Shown here piece after piece: positions 9,678-23,800 of a stretch of 64,000 nucleotides of DNA. The stretch is from Polytrichum commune. Taxonomy: Eukaryota; Streptophyta; Polytrichopsida; Polytrichales; Polytrichaceae. The stretch spans positions 33,133,180 to 33,197,179 of the forward strand of contig OX485808.1 of NCBI GenBank assembly GCA_950295325.1, given 5' to 3'. The first letter of the stretch is position 1. Every line of letters begins with the position of its first letter. The notes under the pieces are model-generated. The model was not told where the DNA came from. It saw nothing but the letters and a program-made list of their open reading frames with translations, and did no database searches. The translations under genes were made by a program, and so were the position numbers.

Positions 9678-12600
9678 TCAACAAGTTGAGGGCAACAGCA
9701 CCATAGATAGAGATGCTGCAAAAACAAGGGCCTGGGCATATCCATTGGATCTGCGCCCACCTCCTGCTCCCCCTCCCCCTCCCCCTCCACTGGCATTACC
9801 AGCAGTGGTAGCAGCAGCCGCAGAGCCTGGGGGCTTACTACCCAGTCGTCTCTTGTAACGCTTCAACACCGAAGCCAGGTTTTCTTTCCCTTTAGGAAAG
9901 GCAACATCGCCAGCCGCAGTACCCGTTCGACCTTTCCGAGAACCGACAGCTTGCTCAACCTCCTTAATCATTTCCAAAAAAACGGCAGCACTAGCACCTC
10001 GTCCCTTTGAGCTACTCGAATTGCGGCCCCATGGCCAAGGATATGGGTATGTCTGAGGGGAACTCGAATGGTTATGTTGTGAATCTCCATTCAAATAGTC
10101 ACGTAGGCTCCCTTGTTTGATCAAGGGCCTTCCTCTTTTACTCAGGATGTCTCCTGATCCCGCATCTAATACACAGCTGCACATGGCTGACACTGTTCGT
10201 GGCTTTGAAAAAGCTGGCTCAAGTATACCCTGCACAAATATGAAGCCAATTTTAGAAGGAGAATTTCATATGTTTTAGTTAAAGAAATTAGATAAACATA
10301 AAAGAATGGACTTGACCACACAATAGACAGACATTGTCTCTATATTTCCACTTGGTGAAGAGAGAGATCTATCATACTAGTCCAGATATAGTATGTGCTA
10401 CTCTAAACAACAGATGGTTTGGCCTGTAGGATAGCTGGAGTCTCAGCCCAAGAAGATTAGAGAGCTGTATGCATTCATACCTGGAGACGATTCAGCACAT
10501 ATGTGTACTTGCCCCACAGCTCTGGTCTGCTTTCCATCAAGGACAGCTCAAGAACACGGTGCACACACCATACGCCAAAGCTGATGAGCAGACCCCTCCC
10601 CCATACACAGGCCTCACTACAGTAGCAGACCCTGCGCAACTCATTGCTGGATTTCAAAAGTGAGGCGACAGGCCGACCATGAACTTGCCAGCGCTCAGAT
10701 CGAGATAATCGATCAGGAGGATCTGCTTCCAGATGCATCTTCTCCACACCTGCCACGGCAGCAACAAGGTCTTCATCTGACCCGTTGTCAACCCGGAACA
10801 ACCATTCCGACCCATCCAAACACAGCAGCTTACAAAGGCAGGCACGAAGGTTTTCCATGATCTCACGCTCAGAATCAACCCCACTGCCCAAATTGGTGGG
10901 ACTGTTTGCGTTTCCTTCTACCTTTGATGTGGACCGACCTATACTACCGTTCCGACCAGAACCTGAACTTCCAGCTTTCGTCCTCAGAGATCCAATTTCA
11001 GTTCCGCCACCAAAAAGTTGCTCAAAGGGCTGCCGAGACCACAACGAATTTTCAGTCTGTGCGGACTGGATGGAGAATCCATCTCGCCTTGACTGCGAGG
11101 GAGAAATTTGATCGAAGGACAAAGGTGCCCTCTCACCAGGTGCCATACCAAGCCTTCCGATTGGTGAGTGCCCTAATGAACTGGGAGTATGAAGTTCACC
11201 TGTGGCTCGAAATACAAGAGGGTCCCAAGACCTGGAACCTGCTTCTGGCGTGTGTAGGTCTCCTCCATTCATGGAACTCCTGGTTATTGCATTCATTGAA
11301 AGATGGGAGGACCGGAGAGACTGGATAGTGCTCTCAAGTGAGGCATGCCGATCAAGATGAAGACTTCTGCCAAATCCATGAGAGCCTTCCAACTCCCTGT
11401 CAACACCTAACCCAGAAAGTGATTGGCCAGAATGTGTGCGTGATGTCCCAACTGCATGAATGTCCAGGATGTTCCTGCTGGACTTCACAGCAGGGCTTGA
11501 AGTGGCACTCCTACCACCAAGAAATGAGGGAGATTGATAGCCATGAATTGTGGCTGGCTGTCGTTCAAAATCTTCAGAATAGGATGGTAGGCGCATACTG
11601 GAGTATTGCCGCTCCCCGAGGTATTGAAGTTCCCCTGACCTGCCAGAATAGTCTTGCGTAAATCCAGGAAACCCTGAAGAGGTGGAAGCAGTAGCATGGG
11701 AGTGTGCTCTGACATATGCATCCATCTGGTCCACTTGGTGACGAAGACTGCTGGTTGATTTCGACATTCCTAGATGTGTTGCATACCCACTACTTCCTTC
11801 TCTGTCTACATAGTCCTGCCTCCCTGTGTAGGCACTATTGTCACCTGATCTAGATCCATTGCCACCCTCATAGGCCAATCCTGCAGCTGACCTCCCACTT
11901 CCGGTACCTCGATTCGCCACAACAGGTTGTCCATGCAGGTCAAATAATTTCCCCCAAAACTCATCGAGGTATGCAGCAAATTGTCGACGTGCAGCTCGAC
12001 CTAGCCCTGAAAGTCGTGACAAGCTTCCACTTCCACTCCCACCTGCGTCACTTGTGTCACTCCTCCCACCCAGACTTCTAGCTGAACCAGTACCTTCATG
12101 AGCAAGATTACTGTAACTGCCTCCCAGTCCACCTGTGGACAATGTTTCTACAACAACATCCTCATGTTCCAAATCATCACCCTCATCTTCATCTTTATCT
12201 AGCAGGTCTGCGTCGGCTTCAGCCTCTGCTTTTTTCAATGCAATAGACTCCAAATCATCTGCAGTTAACAACAACTGTTGTTCAAGCTTTGGACCATCAG
12301 GTATCAGCGTCAATTTCACAGTCGCTGGAATGGTTGCCTCAGGTGGCCTGGCTGCCTCCTCAGAGATCACCAAGGAGCCATCTGCAGTCACGGGTTTCTC
12401 ATGTACACTGGTAATCAGCAATTTTGAATGAGGTACAATGTCTTCGCAGCTTGGCTCTGTTGCAATGATTTTACTGTCTTCAACATTAGACAAAACCTCA
12501 TATTTATTGACGGTTGCACTGGAGTCTTCAACAGGCACAGTGGAGTAATCCACAACTGCCACCACATCATTCAACTCTTCTGATGGTTTTGGGACCTTAG

Positions 12601-15600
12601 TTTCTACCTCACTGTCACCATAATCGCTTGAAGGCAACAGAACACCTGTATTTCTAATATCTTCAGGGACTACTTTGCTATCCAGAGACTCCTGTACTTC
12701 AATAGGCTTCAAAACTTCAACTGGAGTGATCAATTCACATACTTCAATTAAATCACTGGTTTTCACAATCTCAAACTCCTTGGCTCTTGAATCCTCAACA
12801 TCACTACTAGAACTGCTGACAGCTTGTACCTCCCAGCTTTCAGGTTCAACCGGCTCAAGGACAACTTCAGCTTCAGGGTTGTTGACATCAGCCCTTGGTG
12901 GAAAATCCATGACCCCTAATCGAGGAATCTCTGCATTTCCTTGAGCACGATCAGGTATGGCAGCATCAGCCCTTGGCACAAATTCTACACCTGGTAATCG
13001 TGGTATATCTAGAGTTTCCAGCATGGTTTCCTCATTCCTCTCAAAGAGTTCATACTCTTCAACCCACTTTCTTTCCATTGCTATCCTGTCCAGCCGAAGA
13101 GGCGTCACTATCAACCAAACTAGAAAACCAACACTCAGACCTATTCCTACCAGAACTAGAGCAAAAACTGATGTGTTGAGGGTCTCTTCACCATAGTGGC
13201 CAAATGAATCTGTGCCAAGAAGATTTTCGAGGTGCGCAGCGAATCCTGCAAACTCGTCAATCTCCTCTAGCAATAGATCAAACACAAGCCAGATATTGGC
13301 ACCTACCACCAATGCAACAGAGATCCATGCCACACTCTCAACCACTGAAGAGATTCGATATGCTCCCATTCGAGCTTCAGAAGCTGATGCTTTGATAAGA
13401 GGAACTGCAGAGAATGGAAGCTCCAGGGCGATTATGATTTGTGAGAACACCAAAAGTTGGTATAAACCTTCACTGCCATAATGCCATGCACAAAACACAG
13501 CTGGAATCATTGCAGCCCCCCTGACTAAGGAACGGTGGAGCCATGGCTGCATAGTCATATCTAAAAACCCTTCCATGGTGACCTTTCCAGTGAGGGTTCC
13601 TGTAAGTGCTGATAGCTGTCCGGCACAAAGCAGAGCCAACCCAAAAACTGCTGGTGCAATTGAATTGCTCAGGATCTGCATAGAATACATTCTTGTGAGT
13701 GTTGTGCAATAACCAAGAGAGTAAGGACCTGCATGGAAAAAACAACACAAAGAAAATGGGGAACGCAACTAAAAACCATTTCATTCTATTCAATTGCTCC
13801 AAAATAATCAAACCTGTTCTAACGGGATGAAGTGCATCAGAACTCTAAGGACCGCCTCAGCTGACATCTAACCATGATTTTGTAGAAAAAAGGCCAACAA
13901 CCTTGCTGTCTGAATAGAATGAACATGCATTTTGCATTGAGGGGGGAGAGAACAAAGCACCTGCTCCAGTAGTGTATTTGCATCCTGGAGATTGAGAATG
14001 ACCAGCCCTACATTATGAAAAGTAGTGGCTGCAACCACCAATACAGCTATATTGGCAATCATCGCTATTCCAAATGCTCTGGCGGTGTCCCACAGATTTT
14101 CTTGACATACAATGTCAATTGACTGAACCCTTACATTCTGTTGCCTCTGTTGTACACCAGACACCCCACAGCAAATCAGAAGCAATCCTTAAACACATCT
14201 AAGGTAGTGCCAAATATTACAAAGAAACATTCAGCTCCTAACTAAAAATAGAGAAGAAATATGAATCTCACCTGAAGCAGAGCAGAATGAAGGTAAAATG
14301 TATGGGGGACGACGTTGGCACCAAGAAGTCCAACAGCAGTGTAAAGGGAGTCTCCCCGAACTTTGGGCCACATCCCACCCACAATGGCAGTTGCAGACGG
14401 CTGGCTAAGTAATGTGCCAAGCCCAAAGCAAACAAGGACCACTCCTACTATACTCCCCGCAATTAGCTCCACTCTCTGAACACCCTGAGGATGACCAGGT
14501 CTCATCTGCTTTAGAATTGACTCAAATGCAATTGAACCCTTAATTGAATTGTGAAAACAATATAGCTCATATAACAGCAGAGCCTTTCCAACAGACCAAC
14601 ACAGTGCATAACATACACATTCTGTTCTCAGGGACATGTCCAGCAACAACTACTGACACTAACCTCATCCTCACACAGCAAGCAATACATATGACATGCA
14701 AACCCCTAAACAACCAATCTCACAACTGTAAAACAACACACAAAATGAAAATGAATAGGAAGTCTCACCACAAAAGGGAGAATCACAGGAAAAAGGATGC
14801 CATCGAGAGCCAACACAAGAACACTAGGCAATATTGGGATCCCTAGAAGCAGGTTCAAACCGACAGCTGTTCCTAGAACCTGCAACATTTCAACACAAAC
14901 TAATTACAAAGTGCAGGCTAATCAAGATTTCGTACATCATTTCAAAGATTTTCAGTCACTGTATATCTAAATTTACTGCAAGTGTGCCATGGGAAGATTT
15001 TGCAGGGCTAAGTAATAGAAGTATGTTTAAAGGCACAGAAAACTCAGAAGAACGTCATGAATCATCCACTCCCTTGACAAATGAAACTGGGCGCACAATA
15101 TGCAAAGCAACAATGACAAAACCTACAACGACTAACAGATTCACAAATCAGAACAGGGTTTCTCCTGGCCCTAAAAAATGCAGAACCTGTGGCTCTTATG
15201 CAAAACTTCCCTTAAGTTGCGTTTAACTCGCCAGAACATAAATCCCAAGATGAACCCTAGAAGGAACTTAATCGCTTCATTTGTGCAGGTATCATCAATT
15301 CTCAATCTTACATTCCTCTTGTCAAATTCATGTTGTTAATCTTACATTTACACACGAGAAAATGAATGCCCACACTTGGAACACTGGAATTTACCATAGT
15401 CAGATCAAGAGCAACGATCGAAACTTCAGAAAGCATCCACAACAACAGGCAGACCGGACTTGGATAATCCTCTCGGCATATCTGCACCACAAAAAATAGA
15501 AGGTCCACAACAATACACATAATCAGTACACCACCATGACCTAGACAGGTATGTCTTACAGAAGGGTGCTGAAGTACAGGATGGCCATAAGATTCCCCGC

Positions 15601-15945
15601 AGAATCGAGTGAGCTGCACTCTTCTTTACTGCAGATTGCATATGCGAATTCGAAAAACCCATATCAAATTTTAGAAGAGAGGGTAAGGGGAAGAACCTGG
15701 GCAAGATGTTTCCCAGTCACCAATCCAAGACGCGTGGCAAGGGTTTGAAAAAGAGCTGCCATAAGGTTGGAAATGACCACCACCCACAGAAGCTCGAACC
15801 CAAACCTGGAACCACCCTCAATGGCGCAAGCCCAATTTCCTGGATCCATGTATCCCACCGCAACCAGAACTACCGGTGCCACAACCGGCACATATTTTGC
15901 CATAGTTGCTTGCGTATCCATCCCTTCCGATTGCACCTCCGCCAT
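9678..15945 (-). CDS. EIN2: EIN2 homologue (ETHYLENE INSENSITIVE 2), seven coding exons
   Basis: EIN2 is the ER-membrane NRAMP-fold protein that relays the ethylene signal. In seed plants CTR1 phosphorylates its C-terminal half, and on ethylene that half is released to the nucleus and to cytoplasmic bodies. Exons read on the minus strand: 15945-15697, 15481-15395, 14879-14769, 14505-14272, 14146-13961, 13675-10481, 10229-9678. All six introns (125-515 bp) are GT-AG and phase 0. The predicted protein is about 1537 residues, versus about 1294 in Arabidopsis. NRAMP region about 15-470: [21 protein letters not shown] in exon 1, [10 protein letters not shown] in exon 2, [14 protein letters not shown] in exon 3, [19 protein letters not shown] in exon 4. 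The long exon 6 has an acidic, Ser-rich middle and the conserved end [20 protein letters not shown]. The last exon has the nuclear-signal segment LKRYKRRL (about 1476-1483). Starts of exons 4 and 5 are the least certain. No frame breaks; likely functional. Confidence 0.95.
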
Positions 15946-18230
15946 GGAAGGTGGTTATGTGGATGTTGCAGGCTATAATTTATTTTGCAGGTAATTTACA
16001 AAGACGGATCTTCCATCATACAAAACCACGAGGAATGGCTTCCCACACTAGGTTTGCCAGTAGAGATCTCACACTCGCCACCCTTCCAGCAGCTTCCTCC
16101 TCTTTCTGATAGATCGAGTGTCAAGGTCGTGTAGAACAACCCGGAGTAAGTAAGTTAACCTACTGAATCCGTAGGCAAAAAGAGTTGATGGTGAAAATCA
16201 CGCTAAATGGAGCAATCCTACATGAAAGCCATCTGACTTCTCCGCCATCAACCACGCTCCCTTTGCAACATATCCTGCTCTTCCTATTCTACAAAGTATG
16301 CTCCGTATTGTCTTTAATACCGAGCCAGCTGAGGATGTCAAAATGTGATGTCACCCAATCCCACCCATACGAGAATCGTGATGATGATGAAAGAGGCAAC
16401 ACACGAGGAGCAGCGAGTTCGGCCGTTCAAGAAATAACCAATGCGCGCTACCCATTCCCCGAATGGAACGTAGACACCTACATCGCCCAATTCATCGTCT
16501 CCGCAACACACGCACACCCCCACTGGAATACTCGACACGAACAAACAAAATATGAAGAAGACTTGGATTATGCGATGATGAAGCTACCATACTTGCACAT
16601 CCGGCCGTCCATGGCCCCCATCCTCTATTACTACATATGTATCCAAATCTTCACCAACTCCGACAAACTCTCTCTACCTCGGTATACTTAACCCGCGATG
16701 CTGATAATGGTGCTAATGTCAACGCCATCATCAACACAAACCAAATCTTAAAATCTTAAAATCGATGCGTCCTCATATTCCACCCCGGATGTCCCCCCAC
16801 CTCGCGCACCACCCTACCATAATTCCAGGCCCACACCGAGACAGCCACAGACATTCCGCAGCGAGCCTGCATGCTACTTAGCCCAATTCCTACCTCGCCG
16901 CCCACACCCCTCTGCTCCTTCTGACATGCGCGAGGGGCGAGCCTGCAGTGCAACTTGCGAGGAGGGGAGAGCGGGGAGCAAGCAACAAAAGCAAAAACAA
17001 AACAAAAAAAAAAAAAAACTAAAGTTCCTCAGGCAGCAACAGAGTAGGGGAGCAGCAGCAGCACTTCCGTCGCTTCGATCCGCGTCAGACGACGGCGATG
17101 ATGCTCATTTTTAGCGGCTCCATCGCCACCTTCAATCTTTCTCTGTCTTTCTTTCTGTCCTTCTTCCCATCCCGTCAGGATAGGAGCGAGCCCTTTTCTC
17201 TGCGCACTGGGCTGCCATCCTTGCCTCCCTCGCCTTCCTCGTCTCGGGTCCTAGAATCTATGCCATTCGTAGATTTTACTCTCCCTTCGCGCTCCTTCCC
17301 CAGCTTCTGAAACCTAGTATATTCTTAGCTTTTATCCTGTCGTGCTCTAGAATCTACATTTTTCTAGATTTCGTGCCCTCCGATCATCCTCCACAGCCTA
17401 TGTAATGTACTTCAGAAACCTACGCTGCCTTCCCCGCCTACCTACTCTCGGAGTCCTCACATCTACAATCTTCCTAGACTCCATTCCCTTCGGGCTCCTC
17501 ACCAACTTCTGAGATCTACATGCCGTGTACATCAATCCTACTACGCTGCTACACCCCTTCTCTAATACTCTAGAATCTACGTAATCTGTGAGTTTCATGT
17601 CCCCCATCATCGCCACCCTATGTATCCAGTATACAGAAAATCCAGATTCCTTCACCTGCACTGCCTTCCCCGCCTCCCTCGCGCCCCTCGACATCTACTC
17701 CCCCCGTAGATGTCTCTCTTCCCGAGCTCTTCTGTAATATTCTCAAAATAGCTAATTCTCGTCCTTGCCTTTATACTTGTCCGGTCCGGGTGCTGCCCAG
17801 CCGCTCCCCCACTTGCAACTCGTAGATTTCCACGTCAGAATCTACCTCCTGCGCTTATATCCGCTAAATCCACTGATTTACCCAAGATAGTCGACGTAAA
17901 ATCTCCGTTTCGTGAGTTGGGGACTTCTGCCAAAACCCACGGGTGACGGGTTTGTCCACGTGGCAGAATCTCAGGGGCTGCAACTTGCTGTCGCGGGTCC
18001 CATCAAATCCAAGTGCAAATAATAATACCCGGGTGATACCATCCGATACCCGCCCGAGAGTCTGCGGGCGGGGGGCTCCCCTGACAGCCGGCTTGGGCCG
18101 GTGGTGGTGGGTCCCATGTGCATGTAGGCTGGGTCCACGTGGCCACGAATCACGGGCTGCAACTTGCTGGGAGGGGGCTTGACCTTGGTCATGGGCAAAA
18201 CAAGCTAGGCTGTTTATAATTGTCATATTA
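15946..18230. other. EIN2 upstream/promoter region, no other gene
   Basis: This holds the presumed EIN2 5' UTR and promoter on the minus strand. From about 17100 to 17850 the word 'agaatctac/gtagatt' recurs at least eight times in both orientations without a regular period. From 17930 to 18200 the DNA is GC-rich, with two G-box-like CACGTGG words (17957, 18136) and a repeated 'gggctgcaacttgctg' (about 17974 and 18152). An A-run lies near 17010. ORFs here (for example 16185-16691) show no domain and sit upstream of EIN2 on the opposite strand. Confidence 0.4.
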
Positions 18231-18406
18231 GTAATAAAAAGGGAATTATTAACTGCCTCAACTTGGGCGGGAGCCTTGACATAATAGATCTATATCTTTT
18301 TCCTTCACCCCCATCCGCCGAGAATCTGCATGTCCTGAATTGCCGTGTACCTTTTGGGTTGGATTGTGGTGCCATGCAAAGAATCGACTTCAAGGCTCTC
18401 CAAGGT

Positions 18407-18735
18407 TTCTTTTCGAGTTCATTAAAATGACAGCTTTCTTTCACGTTCATACACAACTTACGGGTTTCTTTCGGGTTCATAATACCTTGCAGATTTCTTT
18501 CAGGTTCATAATAATTTGTGGGTTTCTTTTGGGTTCATAATACCTTGCGGGTTTCTTTCGGGTTCATAATACTTTGCAGGTTTCTTTCGGGTTCATAATA
18601 CCTTGTGGGTTTCTTTCGGGTTCATAATAACTTTGCGGGTCTCTTTCGGGTTCATAATAACTTGTGGGTCTCTTTCGGGTTCGTAATAACTTACAGGTTT
18701 CTTTTAGATTGGTAATAAAGGGTTTCTTTCCTGAA
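18407..18735. repeat. Minisatellite, about 30-bp unit, about 11 copies
   Basis: Direct repeats of a unit close to 'gggtttctttcgggttcata' plus 'ataccttgc', with substitutions and small indels. The minus strand translates to a repetitive NPKET/YYEPERDP peptide that is a by-product of the repeat, not a gene. Confidence 0.9.
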
Positions 18736-20159
18736 CCTATCACTGGTTTTCTATACAACTATACCTCCCCCAGGCCTCACCACCTGCCCACTACATGTAT
18801 ATAACATATAGGTACCAGTCCAAAGTCCAAGTTTGAGTCTAGAGTAATTTACTGCTACACTACTCATAATGGTCTATTATAAGTCATGGGTTGAGTGATG
18901 GGTTTGGGTGTTAAAATAGGTTTGCTAGGTGGAACTAACATAGGCAAGCAGGTGATTGGGGTCAACCTTCTCGTTGAGGATAAGAATATATACATATATT
19001 TATATATTTATACACATGTCACATGCCCAAGCTTGCTTGCCATGAGTCTGTCCGTTTTTTGATTGTCGTTGTTGACATTTATCAGTGGGTGTGTCGAAAT
19101 ATTCTTCAACTCATGGAAATAGAAGGACGATGAGAATCCAACATGTGATGATCTTGATCCATGCAATATTGCAAGGACACAAGGATCATTGGCTCTCTCT
19201 CTCTCTCTCTCTCTCTATACTTAGTTCCTACTAAGCCATATATGAACAGATTTGGTAAGACATAACCCTAATGAACTTAATGTTCTAGGGCTACGTAAAG
19301 CTTACCTAACTGTTTTCAACCATAGATCTCACACTAAGGACCTACGGATGAGAGCTTTTACCTAATCATATATGAAGGGTGGGGGAAGCATTGTTCCCTC
19401 CTTTCAAAAGTTAAAACCGCTTAGGCAGTTTTACCCTAAGTAACTATTCGGATTAGTGTAAGCTTGTGAGGACTTGTGGAAGGTGTACGCTACCGACCTC
19501 AGTATTGTTACATACTAAGATCAAATGGCCAAGGAACAAGTAGAGTACTTAGTATTGTTGAGTATTCTTAGATACAAAACTTATGATTTCACCGTACTCA
19601 TGTGTGTGACATAGATAACAATTGGGTTCTGCTGTTATTCACCTCGTGTACGTTACTAACCCTCTCTTTGGATTTGGTTGGTGGCATGGGCACAGGTGAG
19701 GCAGACCCTTCACATTTTTGACGGCCATCTTAGGTTTTGTATTTCATCTTTATGAAAAATTATTGTGTGTACAAGGATGTTTACAAAGCCTTTTTTACTT
19801 GTAAATGGTACTTGAAGCATATTTTTGAATAAGAGGCACTTACTCATGTGATAGTGACTGGTTGTATTTTGGTTATGTTATGTACTTTTAATTTATGGGT
19901 AGAAAAGCTTACAACCTTAGAGGTGTGAATACTCAAAGGTTTTAGTGATGATTTGAACACATACCAAGTAGGAACTCTTTGTAGATACTTAGAAATAATA
20001 TTGCAATGTTATGATCAAGAGGGATGGTCCCACCCACCCTCCCGGGCTTTGGAAGGTTTATAGATATGTAATGGAATGATATGGCCTCTAAACAAGAGGA
20101 TGTACTAAGAAGGAACTATGTTGGAAAGTAAGCATAGAATATGTTCAAGCAATGCCCAG

Positions 20160-20208
<49 letters not shown>

Positions 20209-20756
20209 CACCGTAAAAACACACTACACACTTCAAGCTCCATGATATCACACTTGTGGCAATCAAAATGCATGTGGTATTTGTGAGTTACGTAGTATTA
20301 CCATGCATGCGTATAAAAGAGTTTGATGTAGTGTGTGACATTATGGAATGACACAAAGTCAACATTGCAATAATGACAAAAATTAAGATGATGACAACGC
20401 GATGCTTGCAAAGTGTGTGGTTTGAATTCTTTGATTGTTTATTATATTGTCCAAACCCGTGATGTAAGGGGAGGAAACGTGATAGCAAAAAGTGAGATTT
20501 AGACTAAGAACATCCATTCCCTAGGTTTTCAGGATATAAGAGAAGGAGTGACATTAATGAGGTTGGTGTTACAAAATTTAGAATGTGTTTATTTGTTGAT
20601 TTGGTTCAACATAAAACATTCAGTTTCTAAAAGAAAGATGCCACACGCCATTATTGCATTGGTTAGGACCCTACATATTGAGGATGTGTGGAAATTTATG
20701 TCGAAGAAAATAGCTCACTAAGGTATACATAAATTTGGCTAGCTATGGCACACTAA
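18736..20756. other. Intergenic with microsatellites
   Basis: No gene supported. Simple repeats are (CT)n at about 19193-19217 and (CT)n followed by (TA)n at 20161-20208. Confidence 0.5.
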
Positions 20757-20898
20757 GGCCCCCTTTAAACTCGATTTAAGAGCTCGAACTTGCAACTTTT
20801 GGGAGCTCGATACTTGGCGTTGACAAGCTTTCATCCAATGCTCTAGATATTGAGAGCTTGACCAATGTTCAAGCTCAAATGAGTTTGAGAAAGTGGCC
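20757..20898. mobile_element. Short PIF/Harbinger-type MITE, about 142 bp
   Basis: The left end GGCCCCCTTTAAACTCGATT is an imperfect inverted match to the right end, whose reverse complement starts GGCCACTTTCTCAAACTCAT. The left flank is TAA (20754-20756); the right flank is a, tat. The GGCC..CTT termini resemble the other GGCC-ended MITEs in this window. Confidence 0.55.
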
Positions 20899-23800
20899 AT
20901 ATCCAAGGTGAGAGATCAAGGAGGGAATGATAGTAAAGAAAGAAGCATTCCCAACATACCAACTTGGACAACGAAGATCTTCAGGCATAATCAATCAAAA
21001 TTTTAGTGTTTCCAAGTTTGACCGGTTTCATGTTGCAATCTTCACCTTTCTTTTCTTAACTTGAGGTATATTGTATAGATTCTTATAACATGATCGATAA
21101 TCTTCATGGATTTTTTAACTTTAACTAGATATTTCTCAAACTCAACCAATTCATTTGTAACTATCAGTCAATTTCTCTACGTTCATTTCTCATCTTCTTA
21201 AAGCTAGGCCCACCTACTAACCTCCTCCTCCTAAAAATAGTGTTTAATTTTTCGGTGACAATCACTTGTAGGTCAAAAAGTACCTTATTGAACGCATGGA
21301 AGTCCAACGCCCGTGTCCACAGTCCTCTCATCTACCAAATTCTATTGAGAATAAGGACAAACCCACCCAAATGTTGAGGGAATCTAGTGGGATAGAGTTC
21401 GTATCTACCAACTAGTTAAATCCCATCTTCTCAAATTTGGGTCCACCTACTAACCTCCCTCCTCCCAGTTTCCAAGGATGGAATACTAGACCAACATTTG
21501 GTTCTCTTGAATCTTTAACGGGTCTTAATTCTTTGGTGACCACCCCTTATAGCTTAAAGATCCTTTAGTGAGCACATGGAAGTCTAGCAGTCCGTGCCCA
21601 TAGTCCTGCACACTTTAGTGGACCACCATAATGGAGTTGGATAGCGGCTTGTGCTTAACTACATGCAAACACCCTCCAACCCACTATTATCTAAAACATA
21701 GAGGGCAAGTGGCCTACATGGAAACTCACCCTTACTTGAATGACATGAATCCTAAGCCATGTACCAGCGGGAGATACACATCTAGTTTAATCTAATTGAG
21801 TTGAATATGAAAAGTTTAATAATAGGTTTTGGCCACCTTCACCAAGAAGGCATTGGAGTTAACCTTTGGCAAAGAGGGTGTACATCTTTATGAATATCCC
21901 ATACTCCCAATCCCTTTTGTCTATAGCCTGAGGTATGTGGGTGTTATCGGGTTCATTTTTCATGTTCTCCAACTTCTATCAATTACATTTACAAAACAAA
22001 GCTGATGTTGTTATCACAAATCTACGACGAAACATTTGTAAAATCCAGATTGAGACCTCCCCTGATTTAGTTATGGGTATGAGAGGTGCATGTTTGTTGA
22101 TTTTTTCACTGGATACATAGGTCCTCCCAATTATGTTCATTGTTGAGTGTAGTGTAGTTATTAATATACGAAGACATGCTTTGTTCTCTTTTAAACATGT
22201 GTCTTTATGTTGTTTGCTCTTTGATCCTCACCGAACCACATACTAATCAAATATAGGGATCCGATTGAGTAAACAAACCACTTAAGACCCATCTATCTTA
22301 GCTCCATAAGCATGAGCTTTGAGGTTACACATGATTGTAGGTAGCCTAAGGCCAATTCACATGGGGTCCCAAGTCCCACTCATGGAGGCAAAATCCCAAC
22401 TTTTGAGTCTCAATAAACTATCAAAATATGGTTTTGTCTTCATTAAAGTCACATCTTAATTAATTTATGAAGTAAAATTCTTGAGAATTATGTCGAGAGT
22501 TGGGTATAGCTTTTTGCTCAACCCAACTCTCAACACGTCTCAAGTCTCACCTCCCAAAATTGTTGCAATGTAGGCATCCATGTCATACTCGGGACTTAGG
22601 ACTTGGGACCCCGTGTGAAGTGGTAAGTCTCAACCATAGTTGCAATGAGAGACATTTCTATTTGTTTTGAAGTAGACAAAACCATTCGTTTCATATGGTA
22701 TTTCAAAACACATGGTATTTATAGGTTTAGGGTTTGAGTTTTCGTTATGGTTGTGCATGCGCCACTCCTATGTTTCCCAACGTTCTAGATATGTTCCGTT
22801 TCTTATTGTACTTATAATCATACACTAAAAATTGGTGTTAAGATGAATTGTAGAACAAAATAAAAAGAAACGCAAGAGGTTATCCTTCTCTCAAACGAAA
22901 GTTGGTTTTCATTTCAAACGAACTTGAGGATGTTGGAGACCATGAGAACTAATGATGCCATTCAAGAATTAGATCCCAATAAAATTGACTTTACTAAGGT
23001 TCCTTCTTTGTCTTCTTGGTTGGAAAATGAAGATCAATATTCTTTCTTGTACAAAGAAGGAGTTTAGCCATCTCAATGTGTGCCATGGAAACGGGAATCT
23101 AAGAATCATAATAGACTCTTATCGTGGATCCAGTAAAATACTCAACATTCTCTATGATTCGTTTTCTTTTGGGTATTTGGGGGGTTTTTAGAAGTAAAAA
23201 AAAACATTCTTACTATGTTAATGTCAATTGAGTTAATGTTACTTGCAGTCGATTTGAACTTCTTGGCATTTCATGTTTATTTAGAGGATATGATGGATCG
23301 ATTATTTGCTTTATTCGTTTTAACGGTGGCAACTACAAAATCCACTATTGGGCTGGCCATTCTAGTTACAACTTTTGCGAATTCACGGGCCACTAGAAGC
23401 CCGCACTAATAAGCGTGGGTGGGCTATAAATTGCAAGTGGAAGAGAACACCAGCCTTGACTCACACAAGTTGGCTCCCAAAACAGTCCGAGTTGCATGTG
23501 CTCAGTACGCTAAATATAATCACTTGGGAAAACCAGCGAAGCCACAAAACAACAAACAAATCTCTCTTTTCGGTATTTGGGTGTTTCCAATATAAGCGCA
23601 CGGGTTATCGTCTTTCAATTCGATTATAACCCAACTACATGCATTGTGTCACATATAAACCTTGGCATGTTATCATAGCTGGTTGCCAGCCTCACACGGA
23701 TCGGGTTGAGCATTATAAGTGGTCGAGAAATCCGAGTTATTTTAGCCTCAAAGAAGGAAGGCGCATCTTGCAGGTGGGGTATATTTGGGCTACCGTAGAC

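Noticed and set aside
9643-9858. Pro-rich plus-strand ORF
   Set aside because: Antisense of the Gly-rich tail of EIN2.
12135-12431. Plus-strand Ser-rich ORFs inside the EIN2 gene (also 12675-12944, 12957-13196, 10906-11328)
   Set aside because: They are antisense shadows of EIN2 exon 6, whose own frame is continuous and conserved.
16185-16691. 168-residue plus-strand ORF upstream of EIN2
   Set aside because: No recognisable domain, mixed composition, and positioned in the EIN2 promoter.
17100-17850. Recurring 'agaatctac/gtagatt' words as a possible regulatory array
   Set aside because: Irregular spacing and mixed orientation in a pyrimidine-rich tract; could be an old duplicated element, not enough to call.
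18564-18758. Repetitive NPKETCK / YYEPERDP peptide
   Set aside because: It is the translated 30-bp minisatellite; units change frame and there is no conserved start.
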